Part shown: in pieces, positions 7,584 through 15,135 of the stretch
How the letters are laid out: the number at the start of each line of letters is the position of its first letter
Numbering within the stretch: the first letter of the stretch is position 1
IMG/VR virus record: IMGVR_UViG_3300035665_000256
Span: 1-22,537 of that record
From: a virus
DNA: 22,537 nt
Direction: 5' to 3' (one strand)
The notes under the pieces: generated by a model
Databases searched by the model: none
What the model was told of the DNA's origin: nothing
The model's input: only the letters and a program-made list of their open reading frames with translations
Position numbers and translations under genes: made by a program

Positions 7584-8578
7584 AGGCTGTAATTTTCAAG
7601 AGCTTGTTGTACGCGGAGAAACTGGGCCTGCCCCCCGTGATCCGCAAAGAAGGCGGGGCATCGTTCGACATTGGCGTCGTACACGGCGTCCTCGGCATCA
7701 TCAATAGTGAGATTCTCCCTCTTCGCAACTTCTCTCACCAAAAGTTCAAAGCAGGGTGAAGCTCCACCGTTGTAGCGCCAGTTCCCCGGTGGCGTGGTGT
7801 GGATTTTCTTCTCCGTCTTGGGGCGGACTCCGCGCAGCACGGTGCCGTCTGGCAGCGTGACCACGCCGTCAGCGACATGGGAGGCGTTGGGGCGGACGTA
7901 GATGCAGTCGGGGAAGCCCAGATGAGTCTCTTGAATGAGGTTGTGTTTCAGCCCTTCGGCGATGGCGTTGGCACAGGACTGGTTGCCGATGAACAGGTCA
8001 GACCCTTTGATCAGCCGCGCCACCTCCAACATGTCTGTGGTGGGCTGGAACTCGACGTAGCCGTGGTGGCCGATGAACTCGCGCCACTCGTGATGCAGTC
8101 CGACGAAGAGCAGACGGTTGCGGAGATGAGCCACGATCTCTTTCCACGGGAACCGCTCGTTGCGATAGCGCCCGGTGCGGTTGATCACCACACGCCCTTT
8201 GGAGCGCGGCGACGGTTCGACGCCGTACAGCCACGGCTCGTCGGCGGTGAAGTTCTGCCCGATGCTGTGCGTCTTGATGAGGTGGTTGAGGTGCGCCCGC
8301 ATGAGCGTCTCGCCTTTGGTGTAGTGACGTTCGCGGAAGCCCTCGCTCTTCCAGTCCACCGGGTCGCCCGGCTGGATGATCTGGATGTCCGCGATGTAGG
8401 GTTGCAGCTTCACCAGTGGTGCCAGCAGATCATACATGCGTTGCACGCCTTCCGGTCCTTTGGCCTTGGTCGAAGACGATGAACGCAGGCACAGGGTGTG
8501 TGGGCCGTCGGGGATCTGTTTGAGCAGACACAGCGCAAACACCACATCGCCAATGTCACCTGTAGAAGAAATTTTCAT
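7580..8578 (-). CDS. GT-B / family 9-like glycosyltransferase
   Basis: A 332-aa protein from the ATG at 8578. It opens with MKISSTGDIGDVVFALCLLK, the glycine-rich first strand and helix of heptosyltransferase-like (GT9) or ADP-heptose-type enzymes. The C-terminal half carries EVARLIKGSDLFIGNQSCAN (about 185-204), the usual donor-site segment in which the GNxS loop precedes a helix. A possible in-frame TTG at 8626 would overlap the upstream stop (TTGA) and add 16 residues. I prefer the ATG because it places the Rossmann strand at the N-terminus, although neither start has a good SD. The tail after about residue 280 is extra. It probably transfers a sugar from an NDP donor; the acceptor is unknown. 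Confidence 0.75.
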   Translation of the reverse strand: MKISSTGDIGDVVFALCLLKQIPDGPHTLCLRSSSSTKAKGPEGVQRMYDLLAPLVKLQPYIADIQIIQPGDPVDWKSEGFRERHYTKGETLMRAHLNHLIKTHSIGQNFTADEPWLYGVEPSPRSKGRVVINRTGRYRNERFPWKEIVAHLRNRLLFVGLHHEWREFIGHHGYVEFQPTTDMLEVARLIKGSDLFIGNQSCANAIAEGLKHNLIQETHLGFPDCIYVRPNASHVADGVVTLPDGTVLRGVRPKTEKKIHTTPPGNWRYNGGASPCFELLVREVAKRENLTIDDAEDAVYDANVERCPAFFADHGGQAQFLRVQQALENYSL

Positions 8579-8622
8579 GTGTTGGGGGATATTTCTTATT
8601 TCGTCATAAAATCTCCCCACGG

Positions 8623-9849
8623 TCAAATGAAGTTCTTATGCCGTGGCTCCGGCCCCACTGGCTGCGGGTCAGCCCCTTTCCAGATAGCGTCCAAGGCGCG
8701 GTTCTGCGTGCCGAACACGCATTTCTGGCAATGCACCATCGGGTCGATCAGCGAACGCACAGGCTGCTCGTAGAGTTCATGAATGGTGTCCCAGCGTCCG
8801 ATGACGTAGGCGCTGCCGCCCTGTGAACGGTTGGCTTGATCCAAAAGGGTTACGCTATCGCAGGGTGTCACGTCGCCGGAAGGCCATAACACGGGATGTG
8901 AATAACCAAGCAGACAACAGGTGTGGGGGGCTGGCGGCTTGTACTGCACCATGATGCGAGGGTCCACTTCCAACGCCAGTTGTTCCAACTCGATGCACCG
9001 TTCCGGGATCTTCTGAATCTCGTAGCAGTTCGGCAGCGCACGGATGTAGGTGAACGGTTTGGTGGAAAGCAACTCCTTCAATTTCTGCTTTATGAACGGG
9101 AGGCGGTCCTTGCCATAGGTCACGCGCTCCGCTTCATCGCCTGCGAGCAAAGGAGTTTGAAGGTCTTCGGGACGACTGACTTTTCCGTGCCGGTCGAGCG
9201 GATCTTTGTAGGAGTCGTGATACACCCAGCTTCCGCCAAGAGCAGTCAGTTCTGGATTGATGTCAGGCACTTCCACTTCCTCACCATGGTCCCACGCGCT
9301 GAGAGAGATGCGAATCCATGTCAACTTATCCAAGGTTTCAGGCCGAACGGTTCTCCAAGAGGTCCGGCCATCGGGATACTGCACCATGTTCTTGAGGCCG
9401 TTGCTGATCAGCCCGATTTGCAGACCTTTGCCATGCAGCGTGTCCACCAAGTCGTCGAAATCGTAGCCCTTTTCGCGGTCCTTCCACAATATGGGGTTCC
9501 CTCCCCCGCTCAGAATAACGGCTTTCAAACCCAATGGAATGAGCTGATCCACATATGTTTCCACCTGATGCAATGTCAGGGCGGCGTTGCCTCGGTTGGC
9601 AGTAGAACAGAAAGAACACTTGTGCTGGCAGGCGTCTCCCACAAAAATCCCGCTCACCTTGGGCACTCCTTTGCCTTGATGCAGCCCCTCGATGATGTCG
9701 CGGTGCCAAGGGATTTTGGATGAGGTGCTGGTGAACTCGTTGAGCAAATCCTTCATGGACTCAGGAGTCTCGTGATTACACGTCTCTGAGTCGCCGGGGA
9801 TGGTGTCCAGTTCGGGCTTGTCGGCGATGGCGGAAGGGAGGGTGTTCAT
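8623..9849 (-). CDS. Radical SAM protein with SPASM-like C-terminal cysteines
   Basis: A 408-aa protein. C74-x3-C78-x2-C81 (ACQHKCSFC) is the radical SAM 4Fe-4S motif, and SGGGNP at about 114-119 corresponds to the SAM-binding GGE motif. The C-terminus has more cysteines (C311, C312, C330 in GDVTPCDS, C374-x2-C377), arranged like SPASM or twitch domains that bind auxiliary Fe-S clusters. Such proteins perform radical chemistry on peptides, sugars or small molecules. The ATG at 9849 overlaps the upstream methyltransferase stop by 4 nt; a GTG 18 nt upstream is less likely. The position among glycosyltransferases and methyltransferases suggests modification of the same product. The substrate is unknown. 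Confidence 0.88.
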   Translation of the reverse strand: MNTLPSAIADKPELDTIPGDSETCNHETPESMKDLLNEFTSTSSKIPWHRDIIEGLHQGKGVPKVSGIFVGDACQHKCSFCSTANRGNAALTLHQVETYVDQLIPLGLKAVILSGGGNPILWKDREKGYDFDDLVDTLHGKGLQIGLISNGLKNMVQYPDGRTSWRTVRPETLDKLTWIRISLSAWDHGEEVEVPDINPELTALGGSWVYHDSYKDPLDRHGKVSRPEDLQTPLLAGDEAERVTYGKDRLPFIKQKLKELLSTKPFTYIRALPNCYEIQKIPERCIELEQLALEVDPRIMVQYKPPAPHTCCLLGYSHPVLWPSGDVTPCDSVTLLDQANRSQGGSAYVIGRWDTIHELYEQPVRSLIDPMVHCQKCVFGTQNRALDAIWKGADPQPVGPEPRHKNFI

Positions 9850-10427
9850 AGAGGTTTCCGTGCCCACATCTCCAACGAGAAGATACGGCGGTTAAGTTTT
9901 GGCACGATCTCGGCAACCGTGGGCGAGTGGTTCTCGTCTGAGTTGACAAGGAGATGGACGTGGTGTGAGGGGAAACCTGCGCGGACAAAATGTGCCCACA
10001 TGGAATCCTCTGTGAAGATTTGAGCGTGCTGGTCAAACCACAAAGCTGCCTCGAACCACGTTGGGATAGGGTTCGGTGGATCTGTCACCTCGAACAAACG
10101 AGGCCAGTTCTCGTTGCGGTCCTCGTCGTGGACAGAACGGAAGTAGGTGGCGTCTGGCACGCTCACCAGTATCACGCCACCAGGGTTGAGCACTCGCAGC
10201 ACTTCCTTCATCACCTTGACCGCTTCACGGCAGTCCATGTGCTCCAGAACATGGCTGCACAAACAGCCGTCAAACGAGTTGTCGGGAAAAGGGAGTGGCT
10301 GGCGCAGATCGTGCCGGACGAAGTTCGGCTCGTTGATCTCATGACCACCGCCCTCCCAGTTGTCGAGGTTGACCCAGATGTTGTCGATGGGTCTTGTTGA
10401 CCCGGCTCCGAGGTTGAGAATTTTCAT
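9846..10427 (-). CDS. Class I SAM-dependent methyltransferase (Methyltransf_11 type)
   Basis: A 193-aa Rossmann-type methyltransferase. Motif I is LNLGAGST (residues 4-11), right at the N-terminus. The acidic ribose-binding position follows in strand 2 (VNLDNW), FPDNSFDGCLCSHVLEHM is the motif IV/post-motif region typical of Methyltransf_11, and LNPGGVILVSVPD is the beta5 region. The start overlaps the upstream gene's stop (ATGA at 10424-10427). The acceptor may be a sugar, lipid or small molecule; no DNA methyltransferase target-recognition domain or NPPY-type motif is present. It is one of three methyltransferase-fold proteins in the cassette. Confidence 0.87.
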   Translation of the reverse strand: MKILNLGAGSTRPIDNIWVNLDNWEGGGHEINEPNFVRHDLRQPLPFPDNSFDGCLCSHVLEHMDCREAVKVMKEVLRVLNPGGVILVSVPDATYFRSVHDEDRNENWPRLFEVTDPPNPIPTWFEAALWFDQHAQIFTEDSMWAHFVRAGFPSHHVHLLVNSDENHSPTVAEIVPKLNRRIFSLEMWARKPL

Positions 10428-11161
10428 ACTTTCAAGTCGTGTTCAGTTTGGTCGAGGATGCTGGAATAGTCCAGTCCGGTGATGGCGCTGGCCTCGTCAA
10501 AGTGGGCCTTCTGCTGCTCCAGGGTGAGCGGGCGCAGGTCAACGCCGGGGTTGGGGTAGGGCAGTTCTTGGGAGAACGTGATCAACCGGCGCGACTGTTT
10601 CTTGACGAAGAGGGTCAGCCCGTTGTCGGAGTGGAGGTCGAGTTGCTGCCAATCTGTAAGCCCTCCCAACCTGTCGGTCAGTCCGTCCACCAACATGCGG
10701 GGACCAACGCAGTTCTCCACGTCATCGAAGGCTATAAAGGAAGCGCCTCGGTTGATCGCCGTCTTCATCTCGAACAGCGCGGCCTCGTGGCTGTGCCAAG
10801 CGTCGATGTAGATAAAATCCACACGCTCCGGCCAGATGCTCAAGTTCTTGGTGTCACCGTCATGGAACTCCACCCAATCGCGGACACCGAGATGAGTCAG
10901 GTTCTCCTCGGCGTGTTGCTTCGGCGTCTTACCTTCAAGGATGTGTACGTGCTCCAATAACGACCAGTTGTCGAGGCAGTGGACGCGGCCTAGGTTGTTC
11001 TCTTGGCAGGCTTTCGCCATCCATGCGGCAGACAAGGCCCGGTAAGTGCCACAATCGACGATATGCTGCGGCTTCAGACAGCGGGTGAATCCGTGCAGCA
11101 GGCGCGGGCTGTCGTAATTCCAAGAGGCGTAAACCTTGTTGATTTCTTCGTAAAAACTCAT
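10424..11161 (-). CDS. Class I methyltransferase-fold protein (Methyltransf_24-like)
   Basis: A 245-aa protein from the ATG at 11161, which overlaps the upstream stop by ATGA; an in-frame ATG 39 nt upstream is less likely. IVDCGTYRALSAAWMA (34-49) is motif I, VHCLDNW supplies the acidic end of strand 2, and FIYIDAWHSHEA (116-127) resembles the IDxxHxxE motif of Methyltransf_24 proteins, in which the Asp/His region helps bind metal or the acceptor in O-methyltransferase relatives. The following FIAFDD strand also fits this family. It probably methylates a sugar or another cassette intermediate. The C-terminal 60 residues are not assigned. Confidence 0.8.
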   Translation of the reverse strand: MSFYEEINKVYASWNYDSPRLLHGFTRCLKPQHIVDCGTYRALSAAWMAKACQENNLGRVHCLDNWSLLEHVHILEGKTPKQHAEENLTHLGVRDWVEFHDGDTKNLSIWPERVDFIYIDAWHSHEAALFEMKTAINRGASFIAFDDVENCVGPRMLVDGLTDRLGGLTDWQQLDLHSDNGLTLFVKKQSRRLITFSQELPYPNPGVDLRPLTLEQQKAHFDEASAITGLDYSSILDQTEHDLKV

Positions 11162-11937
11162 GCTTTTGGTTGGTGTGAAATCCACATGTCTTTGGTGCAT
11201 CCCGGCATCAACGCCTCGTAGGTGGCGATGTCCTCGGTGTTCTGTTCAGGCTCCATGGCTCGATAGTGGTGCGAGTAGTGGTCGATGTAGAGCGACCCGT
11301 CAGTCACCCGGATAAACTTTGGCTCGGCCCATGTTGGCGTCCATATCAGGCGCTCGTGCATCTTCACCTCCGGGTCGTAGCACAGGAAGGGGGTGTTCTT
11401 CAATAGCCTGAGTTGCCAGTCGTGCTCCGCGTGCCAGTTCTGGCAGGGGCGGTCCCACTCACCGGGAGCACCGAACCAGTGACGGCGGGACACGCAGATG
11501 GCGAGAGCTTGCTCTGCCTCGGCATGCCCGATTAAATGCCGCAGCTTCTCACGCTGGTTGACGTTGCCGCCAGCACCCGTTTGGTTGGAGACGTGCAGAT
11601 CGGGGGTGAGTGTCTCGGGGAACTTGCCGGTGCCAGTGACGCCGAGGATGGGGGCAAGCGGCCACACCCGTTCATCCGCGTCCAAGATCATCACCCATTC
11701 GCAGGACGAATACCCGATGCAGCGGGTTCGTAATGCTCCGAAGCCCTGGCTCAGGGTATCGTGGATGAGCTTGTGACCGGACGCCTCTGCAATGGCAATC
11801 GTCTCAGGGTCAGCCGGGGTGCCGTCCATGGGAGAGGATACGAGCACGATCTCGTCGAACATTCGCTCGGCGGTTTCGATAAAGCCGGGCAGAGCATGGC
11901 GCTCGTTGTGGAAATGACAGACTGCGGAGATTCTCAT
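11158..11937 (-). CDS. Family 2-like glycosyltransferase
   Basis: A 259-aa protein with a GT-A start (MRISAVCHFHNERHALPGFI) where NE follows the first strand, and WVMILDADERV at residues 81-91, in which DAD matches the DxD metal/nucleotide-sugar motif of GT2 enzymes. HEHDW-type acidic/aromatic residues (NWHAEHDWQLRLLKN) about 165-180 fit the acceptor-side region with the conserved R-L-K pattern. No membrane helix is seen, so it is not a polysaccharide synthase. It overlaps both neighbours by 4 nt. It is the third glycosyltransferase-like gene of the cassette. Sugar and acceptor are unknown. Confidence 0.85.
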   Translation of the reverse strand: MRISAVCHFHNERHALPGFIETAERMFDEIVLVSSPMDGTPADPETIAIAEASGHKLIHDTLSQGFGALRTRCIGYSSCEWVMILDADERVWPLAPILGVTGTGKFPETLTPDLHVSNQTGAGGNVNQREKLRHLIGHAEAEQALAICVSRRHWFGAPGEWDRPCQNWHAEHDWQLRLLKNTPFLCYDPEVKMHERLIWTPTWAEPKFIRVTDGSLYIDHYSHHYRAMEPEQNTEDIATYEALMPGCTKDMWISHQPKA

Positions 11938-12569
11938 ACTCGCGTAAATTGGATAAACCCGCAGGACTTCGGCACCTCAGAGGAGGCAGGTTTGAGTCCG
12001 GGGTAGTGCCATGAACCAGTGATGCACCCTTCGTCTAAGGAGACACTCTCCCTGAACAAATCCATCCACATGTCCAGCGGCCATGCGTTGCAGTGTGACG
12101 GGTCGGAGTTGTCCTCGTCGCGGAGGTAGGGACCGTCGGGATGGTGAGTCAGCGGGACGATGGCGAGTAGGTGCTTCCGGGTGGAGGCGAGCAGTTGTTT
12201 GAGCAGAGGACGAAGTTGATCGAGCAGGATGTGCTCTGCCACATCCTTCAGGATGATGTGATCAAACCGTTCATCGGGCATCACGTTGGACACATAACCC
12301 TTCACCCCTTCGTCGCAGTTCTGGATGGCCCACTCGCTGCTGTCGTATCCGAAAGCGTTCACCCCGCGCATGCGTAACGCCTTGACGAGGTAGCCTCGGG
12401 CGCACCCAAAATCGAGAACCGTGTCGCCGTCCTTAATGTGCAGGACGCGCTTGAGCCAGTCCGCCATGGGGAGCGTGAGATCGGGCTTCCAACTGTAATC
12501 GACGTAGTTTGATTTGCCGGATGTCGGGCCGGTCAGGTAGTACTCGGCGTCGTAAAATTCAGATTCCAT
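11934..12569 (-). CDS. Class I SAM-dependent methyltransferase (Methyltransf_23-like)
   Basis: A 211-aa protein from the ATG at 12569. VLDFGCARGYL (51-61) is motif I, FGYDSSEWA the acidic strand-2 region, and FDHIILKDVAEHIL (102-115) motif IV with the AEHI signature of SAM-dependent methyltransferases acting on small molecules or glycans. An in-frame TTG at 12608 overlaps the terminase stop as TTGA and would add 13 residues (MTFTLSNTKNAAP). The ATG is preceded by an A/C-rich leader like other starts here, so I choose it with modest confidence. It is the first gene of the cassette downstream of the terminase, so it should share its transcript. Confidence 0.83.
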   Translation of the reverse strand: MESEFYDAEYYLTGPTSGKSNYVDYSWKPDLTLPMADWLKRVLHIKDGDTVLDFGCARGYLVKALRMRGVNAFGYDSSEWAIQNCDEGVKGYVSNVMPDERFDHIILKDVAEHILLDQLRPLLKQLLASTRKHLLAIVPLTHHPDGPYLRDEDNSDPSHCNAWPLDMWMDLFRESVSLDEGCITGSWHYPGLKPASSEVPKSCGFIQFTRV

Positions 12570-12604
12570 GGGTGCGGCGTTCTTCGTGTTTGATAGGGTG
12601 AATG

Positions 12605-14569
12605 TCAATGGAAACTTTGATCAGCCCAGCCCTGATTGGCGCTGAGTGAGGCGGTGATCAGGTCCGAGTATTTGCCCCGTCCCTTCGTGTCGGTCACGGC
12701 TGCCACCAGATGAGCGTGACGGACGGACATGGGGTTCTTGGGCGCGTTCGACGGCAACGCGGTTCGGCGGGCAGCCTTGACCAGCGAAGTCAGCCCATGA
12801 CGGCGACGGGCGATCTCGATGCAGCCGAAGAAGGCGTCGGCGCGGTCGGGGCTTCTGCCGTTGGTCCGCTGCTTCATCACCTTCTTGGACTCCACCTCAA
12901 CTTTCTCCCGGTCCACGAGCTTGTACATTCTCGCACACATCTGGATGCACGTCTCTGGGTCGAGGCCACGAATCTGTCCGGCCTTGATGAAGTCTTTGCC
13001 GACGTACCACAGCTCGGACACCCGGTTGGCGAACCTGTCCTTGCCGGTGCGCGAGTTGGTGGTGCCCACGGTCTTGTCTGACGGCGCTCCCGCGAAGCTC
13101 ACCATCTGGAAGCCCCGGCCCATCTTGATCGCCATGAGCGAGGCGAACGGATCACCGGCCCCTGTGGAGTCGGAGCCTCGGTCTTCCACTTTGACGCCGC
13201 GCTTGGCGCACTCGGCATCGTAGAGATTCACCAACTGCTGATTGCGGTCCACCGTCTTGTTACTGGCATCGACCAAGGCCATGAGGTTGATCGTCTCAAC
13301 CAGTTCAATACCTTTGACGGTGCGCTGGTGGATGGCTGAGTAGTAGTCGCCCACCCGACAAAAACAGGCGTCCGCTTCGTCTCCACCATGGCTGAAGGCC
13401 GGGTCGAGGAAAGCAATTGGGGTGGGCGGGGTGAGCCATGTGCTGACTCTGTGCTGGCTGCCGCTGCTGGTGATCTCGACTTCCGTGTAGATGGCATTGG
13501 CGTCTCCATCGGGGGAGAGGAAGCCGCGCACCATGCGGTAGTACTCCGGCGACTTCGGGCCAAGGTCTCGACGCAGATCCGTGACGGTGCGCAGGCTGAG
13601 AATGCCCTTCCACACCTCCCGACCGGCGAGCACGTTGGGAGACTTCTCCCCGTCAAATCGAATGCAGTAGCCACGTTTGGTCTTCCACCCGTCGAAGGTT
13701 TCGTCGATGGAGTTCCACCCTTCCTCCGGCTCCATGAACACGCCGAGCGGGTCAAACGGCGAAGTGGGGTTGCCAATGCCGATGAACTGCAAGTACTCAT
13801 TGGACTGCAAGTTGGTGATGGCGGTGTTGTAAAGACTGTGGGTGAGCAACGGCAGTTCGTCCGCGATGAAGATCACACAACGGTTCTTGAAACCGATCTT
13901 GGTCGAGGCGTCCTTGTCCTGTCCCTTGCCGCCAGCAACGAGAGTGATGCCTGCGAGCTGGTTCTGCTTGCCATCAGAATTGACGCGCACGATCTTGCCG
14001 AGGGAGGACACCAGCTTGGCCTGCATGTACTGCTCGCCGCCGAAGAACCGGCAAATCTCCGCCCAGTAGCCCTCGACGACGCCCCAGATACGACCGCGAG
14101 ACTCGTCCAACGATGTCGAGGTAATGAACACCTTCACATACTCAGGAGATGCCACAGGGCAGTCGGGAAAACGTGCGCCGATGAGGAAGCGCCCAATGGC
14201 GTAGAGGGCGAAAAATTCAGACTTGGAGCAACTGGCGTGCCCCGCGACGGCGAGGAAGTTGTTGGAGTAGGCTTCTTCCAACATCCGCATGGCGTACGGG
14301 TTCCACTCGAAGCGGTAGCGGGGGTTGGTCTCGGGACGATCCAGCATCAACGAGATGAACCTGCGGAAGTGCCACGTCCACGGGTTGAGCTGGCTGCCCG
14401 GCAGATTAACGAAATGCTCGTAGTTGCCCAAGATAAACTTTTCGAGATCCACCTCCTGCAACAGCTCATACCCGGCGCTCGTCTTGGGCACGCCGGGGAG
14501 ACGTTTCCACCACCGCCCATAGCGAGCGATGTGGGTGCGTTCCATCTGCTGGGGAGAGGGTTGGGGCAT
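12605..14569 (-). CDS. terL: Phage terminase large subunit (TerL)
   Basis: A 654-aa protein. The N-terminal ATPase has a Walker A-like loop GHASCSKS (110-117), which keeps the terminal KS but has an atypical GHASCS lead-in, and a Walker B CVIFIADE (231-238) with the catalytic Glu. The C-terminal RNase H-like nuclease shows FLDPAFSHGGDEAD (388-400), then VEDRGSDSTGAGD, and SPDRADAFF near the end, supplying acidic metal ligands. The protein cuts concatemeric DNA and drives it into the procapsid. I start at the ATG at 14569, which overlaps the upstream TGA by one base (TGATG); an in-frame ATG at 14605 is less likely. No small terminase subunit is recognised beside it. Confidence 0.9.
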   Translation of the reverse strand: MPQPSPQQMERTHIARYGRWWKRLPGVPKTSAGYELLQEVDLEKFILGNYEHFVNLPGSQLNPWTWHFRRFISLMLDRPETNPRYRFEWNPYAMRMLEEAYSNNFLAVAGHASCSKSEFFALYAIGRFLIGARFPDCPVASPEYVKVFITSTSLDESRGRIWGVVEGYWAEICRFFGGEQYMQAKLVSSLGKIVRVNSDGKQNQLAGITLVAGGKGQDKDASTKIGFKNRCVIFIADELPLLTHSLYNTAITNLQSNEYLQFIGIGNPTSPFDPLGVFMEPEEGWNSIDETFDGWKTKRGYCIRFDGEKSPNVLAGREVWKGILSLRTVTDLRRDLGPKSPEYYRMVRGFLSPDGDANAIYTEVEITSSGSQHRVSTWLTPPTPIAFLDPAFSHGGDEADACFCRVGDYYSAIHQRTVKGIELVETINLMALVDASNKTVDRNQQLVNLYDAECAKRGVKVEDRGSDSTGAGDPFASLMAIKMGRGFQMVSFAGAPSDKTVGTTNSRTGKDRFANRVSELWYVGKDFIKAGQIRGLDPETCIQMCARMYKLVDREKVEVESKKVMKQRTNGRSPDRADAFFGCIEIARRRHGLTSLVKAARRTALPSNAPKNPMSVRHAHLVAAVTDTKGRGKYSDLITASLSANQGWADQSFH

Positions 14570-15114
14570 CAGTCTGTTCGTGGTTTCTTCAGTTGGCCTG
14601 CGCATTCGGCATACCCGATGATGTCAACCAGGGTGTCTCGCTTCGTACTCGTCTTGGCTCGGCTGACTTTCAACAGAATCATCATCTGCGCCACGTCCCA
14701 CGGGGAGATGTGCGACCCTGTGTAGGCGCTCCACAGTTTCGCGATGCGAGCGAAAGAGTCGTTCACGTCGCCGTAGTCGGCTGCACGGTCTCCAGCCACA
14801 ATGGCTGCGGCCTCTTCGGCGAGGGATTGAGGGGCTTTGGGGTCTGTGTCGGGGGATACTACACGGTAAGGCCCGCGCAGGTGCAGGGTTTCGTCGTCGG
14901 TTTCGACGTTCGGCACGGCGTACCAAGAGTTGAACTGCTCTGCATGTAGGTGTGCCCCAATCAGCAGACTGGGTCGCCACTCGTGGGGGCACCCTTCGAG
15001 ATCGTTTTTCGCATCCCAGACCAACGTGTCCTGTGGCACTGGGTCTGGCACGTCTTTCCCGAGCATCACTGTGTAACCTTCCGGCGCTTTTGGTCTTTGG
15101 TCGTCGTCTTTCAT
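14569..15114 (-). CDS. DUF6378-containing phage protein
   Basis: A 181-aa protein. Residues about 98-175 (EEAAAIVAGDRAADYGDVND onward, through ISPWDVAQMMILLKVSRAK to DTLVDIIGYAECAGQ) match the DUF6378 pattern as I remember it: a helical phage domain with a GDR..YGD motif and a W/D-V..MM.LLK..R helix. The charged helices with DxxxD spacing look MazG-like, so nucleotide pyrophosphohydrolase activity is a guess only. The N-terminal 95 residues (YTVMLGKDVPDPVPQDTLVW) are a separate unassigned part. The start follows an A/C-rich leader ending ACAAACACC with no SD. The TGA overlaps the terminase ATG. Confidence 0.8.
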   Translation of the reverse strand: MKDDDQRPKAPEGYTVMLGKDVPDPVPQDTLVWDAKNDLEGCPHEWRPSLLIGAHLHAEQFNSWYAVPNVETDDETLHLRGPYRVVSPDTDPKAPQSLAEEAAAIVAGDRAADYGDVNDSFARIAKLWSAYTGSHISPWDVAQMMILLKVSRAKTSTKRDTLVDIIGYAECAGQLKKPRTD

Positions 15115-15135
15115 GGTGTTTGTATGGTTAAATGT

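Noticed and set aside
8579-8626. TTG start for the GT-B enzyme overlapping the radical SAM stop (TTGA)
   Set aside because: Possible, but the ATG at 8578 places the conserved Rossmann strand at the N-terminus; kept only as an alternative.
13388-14725. Long plus-strand open frame opposite the terminase
   Set aside because: It is antisense to TerL, which has clear ATPase and nuclease motifs; the translation has no family features and reflects GC-rich third positions.
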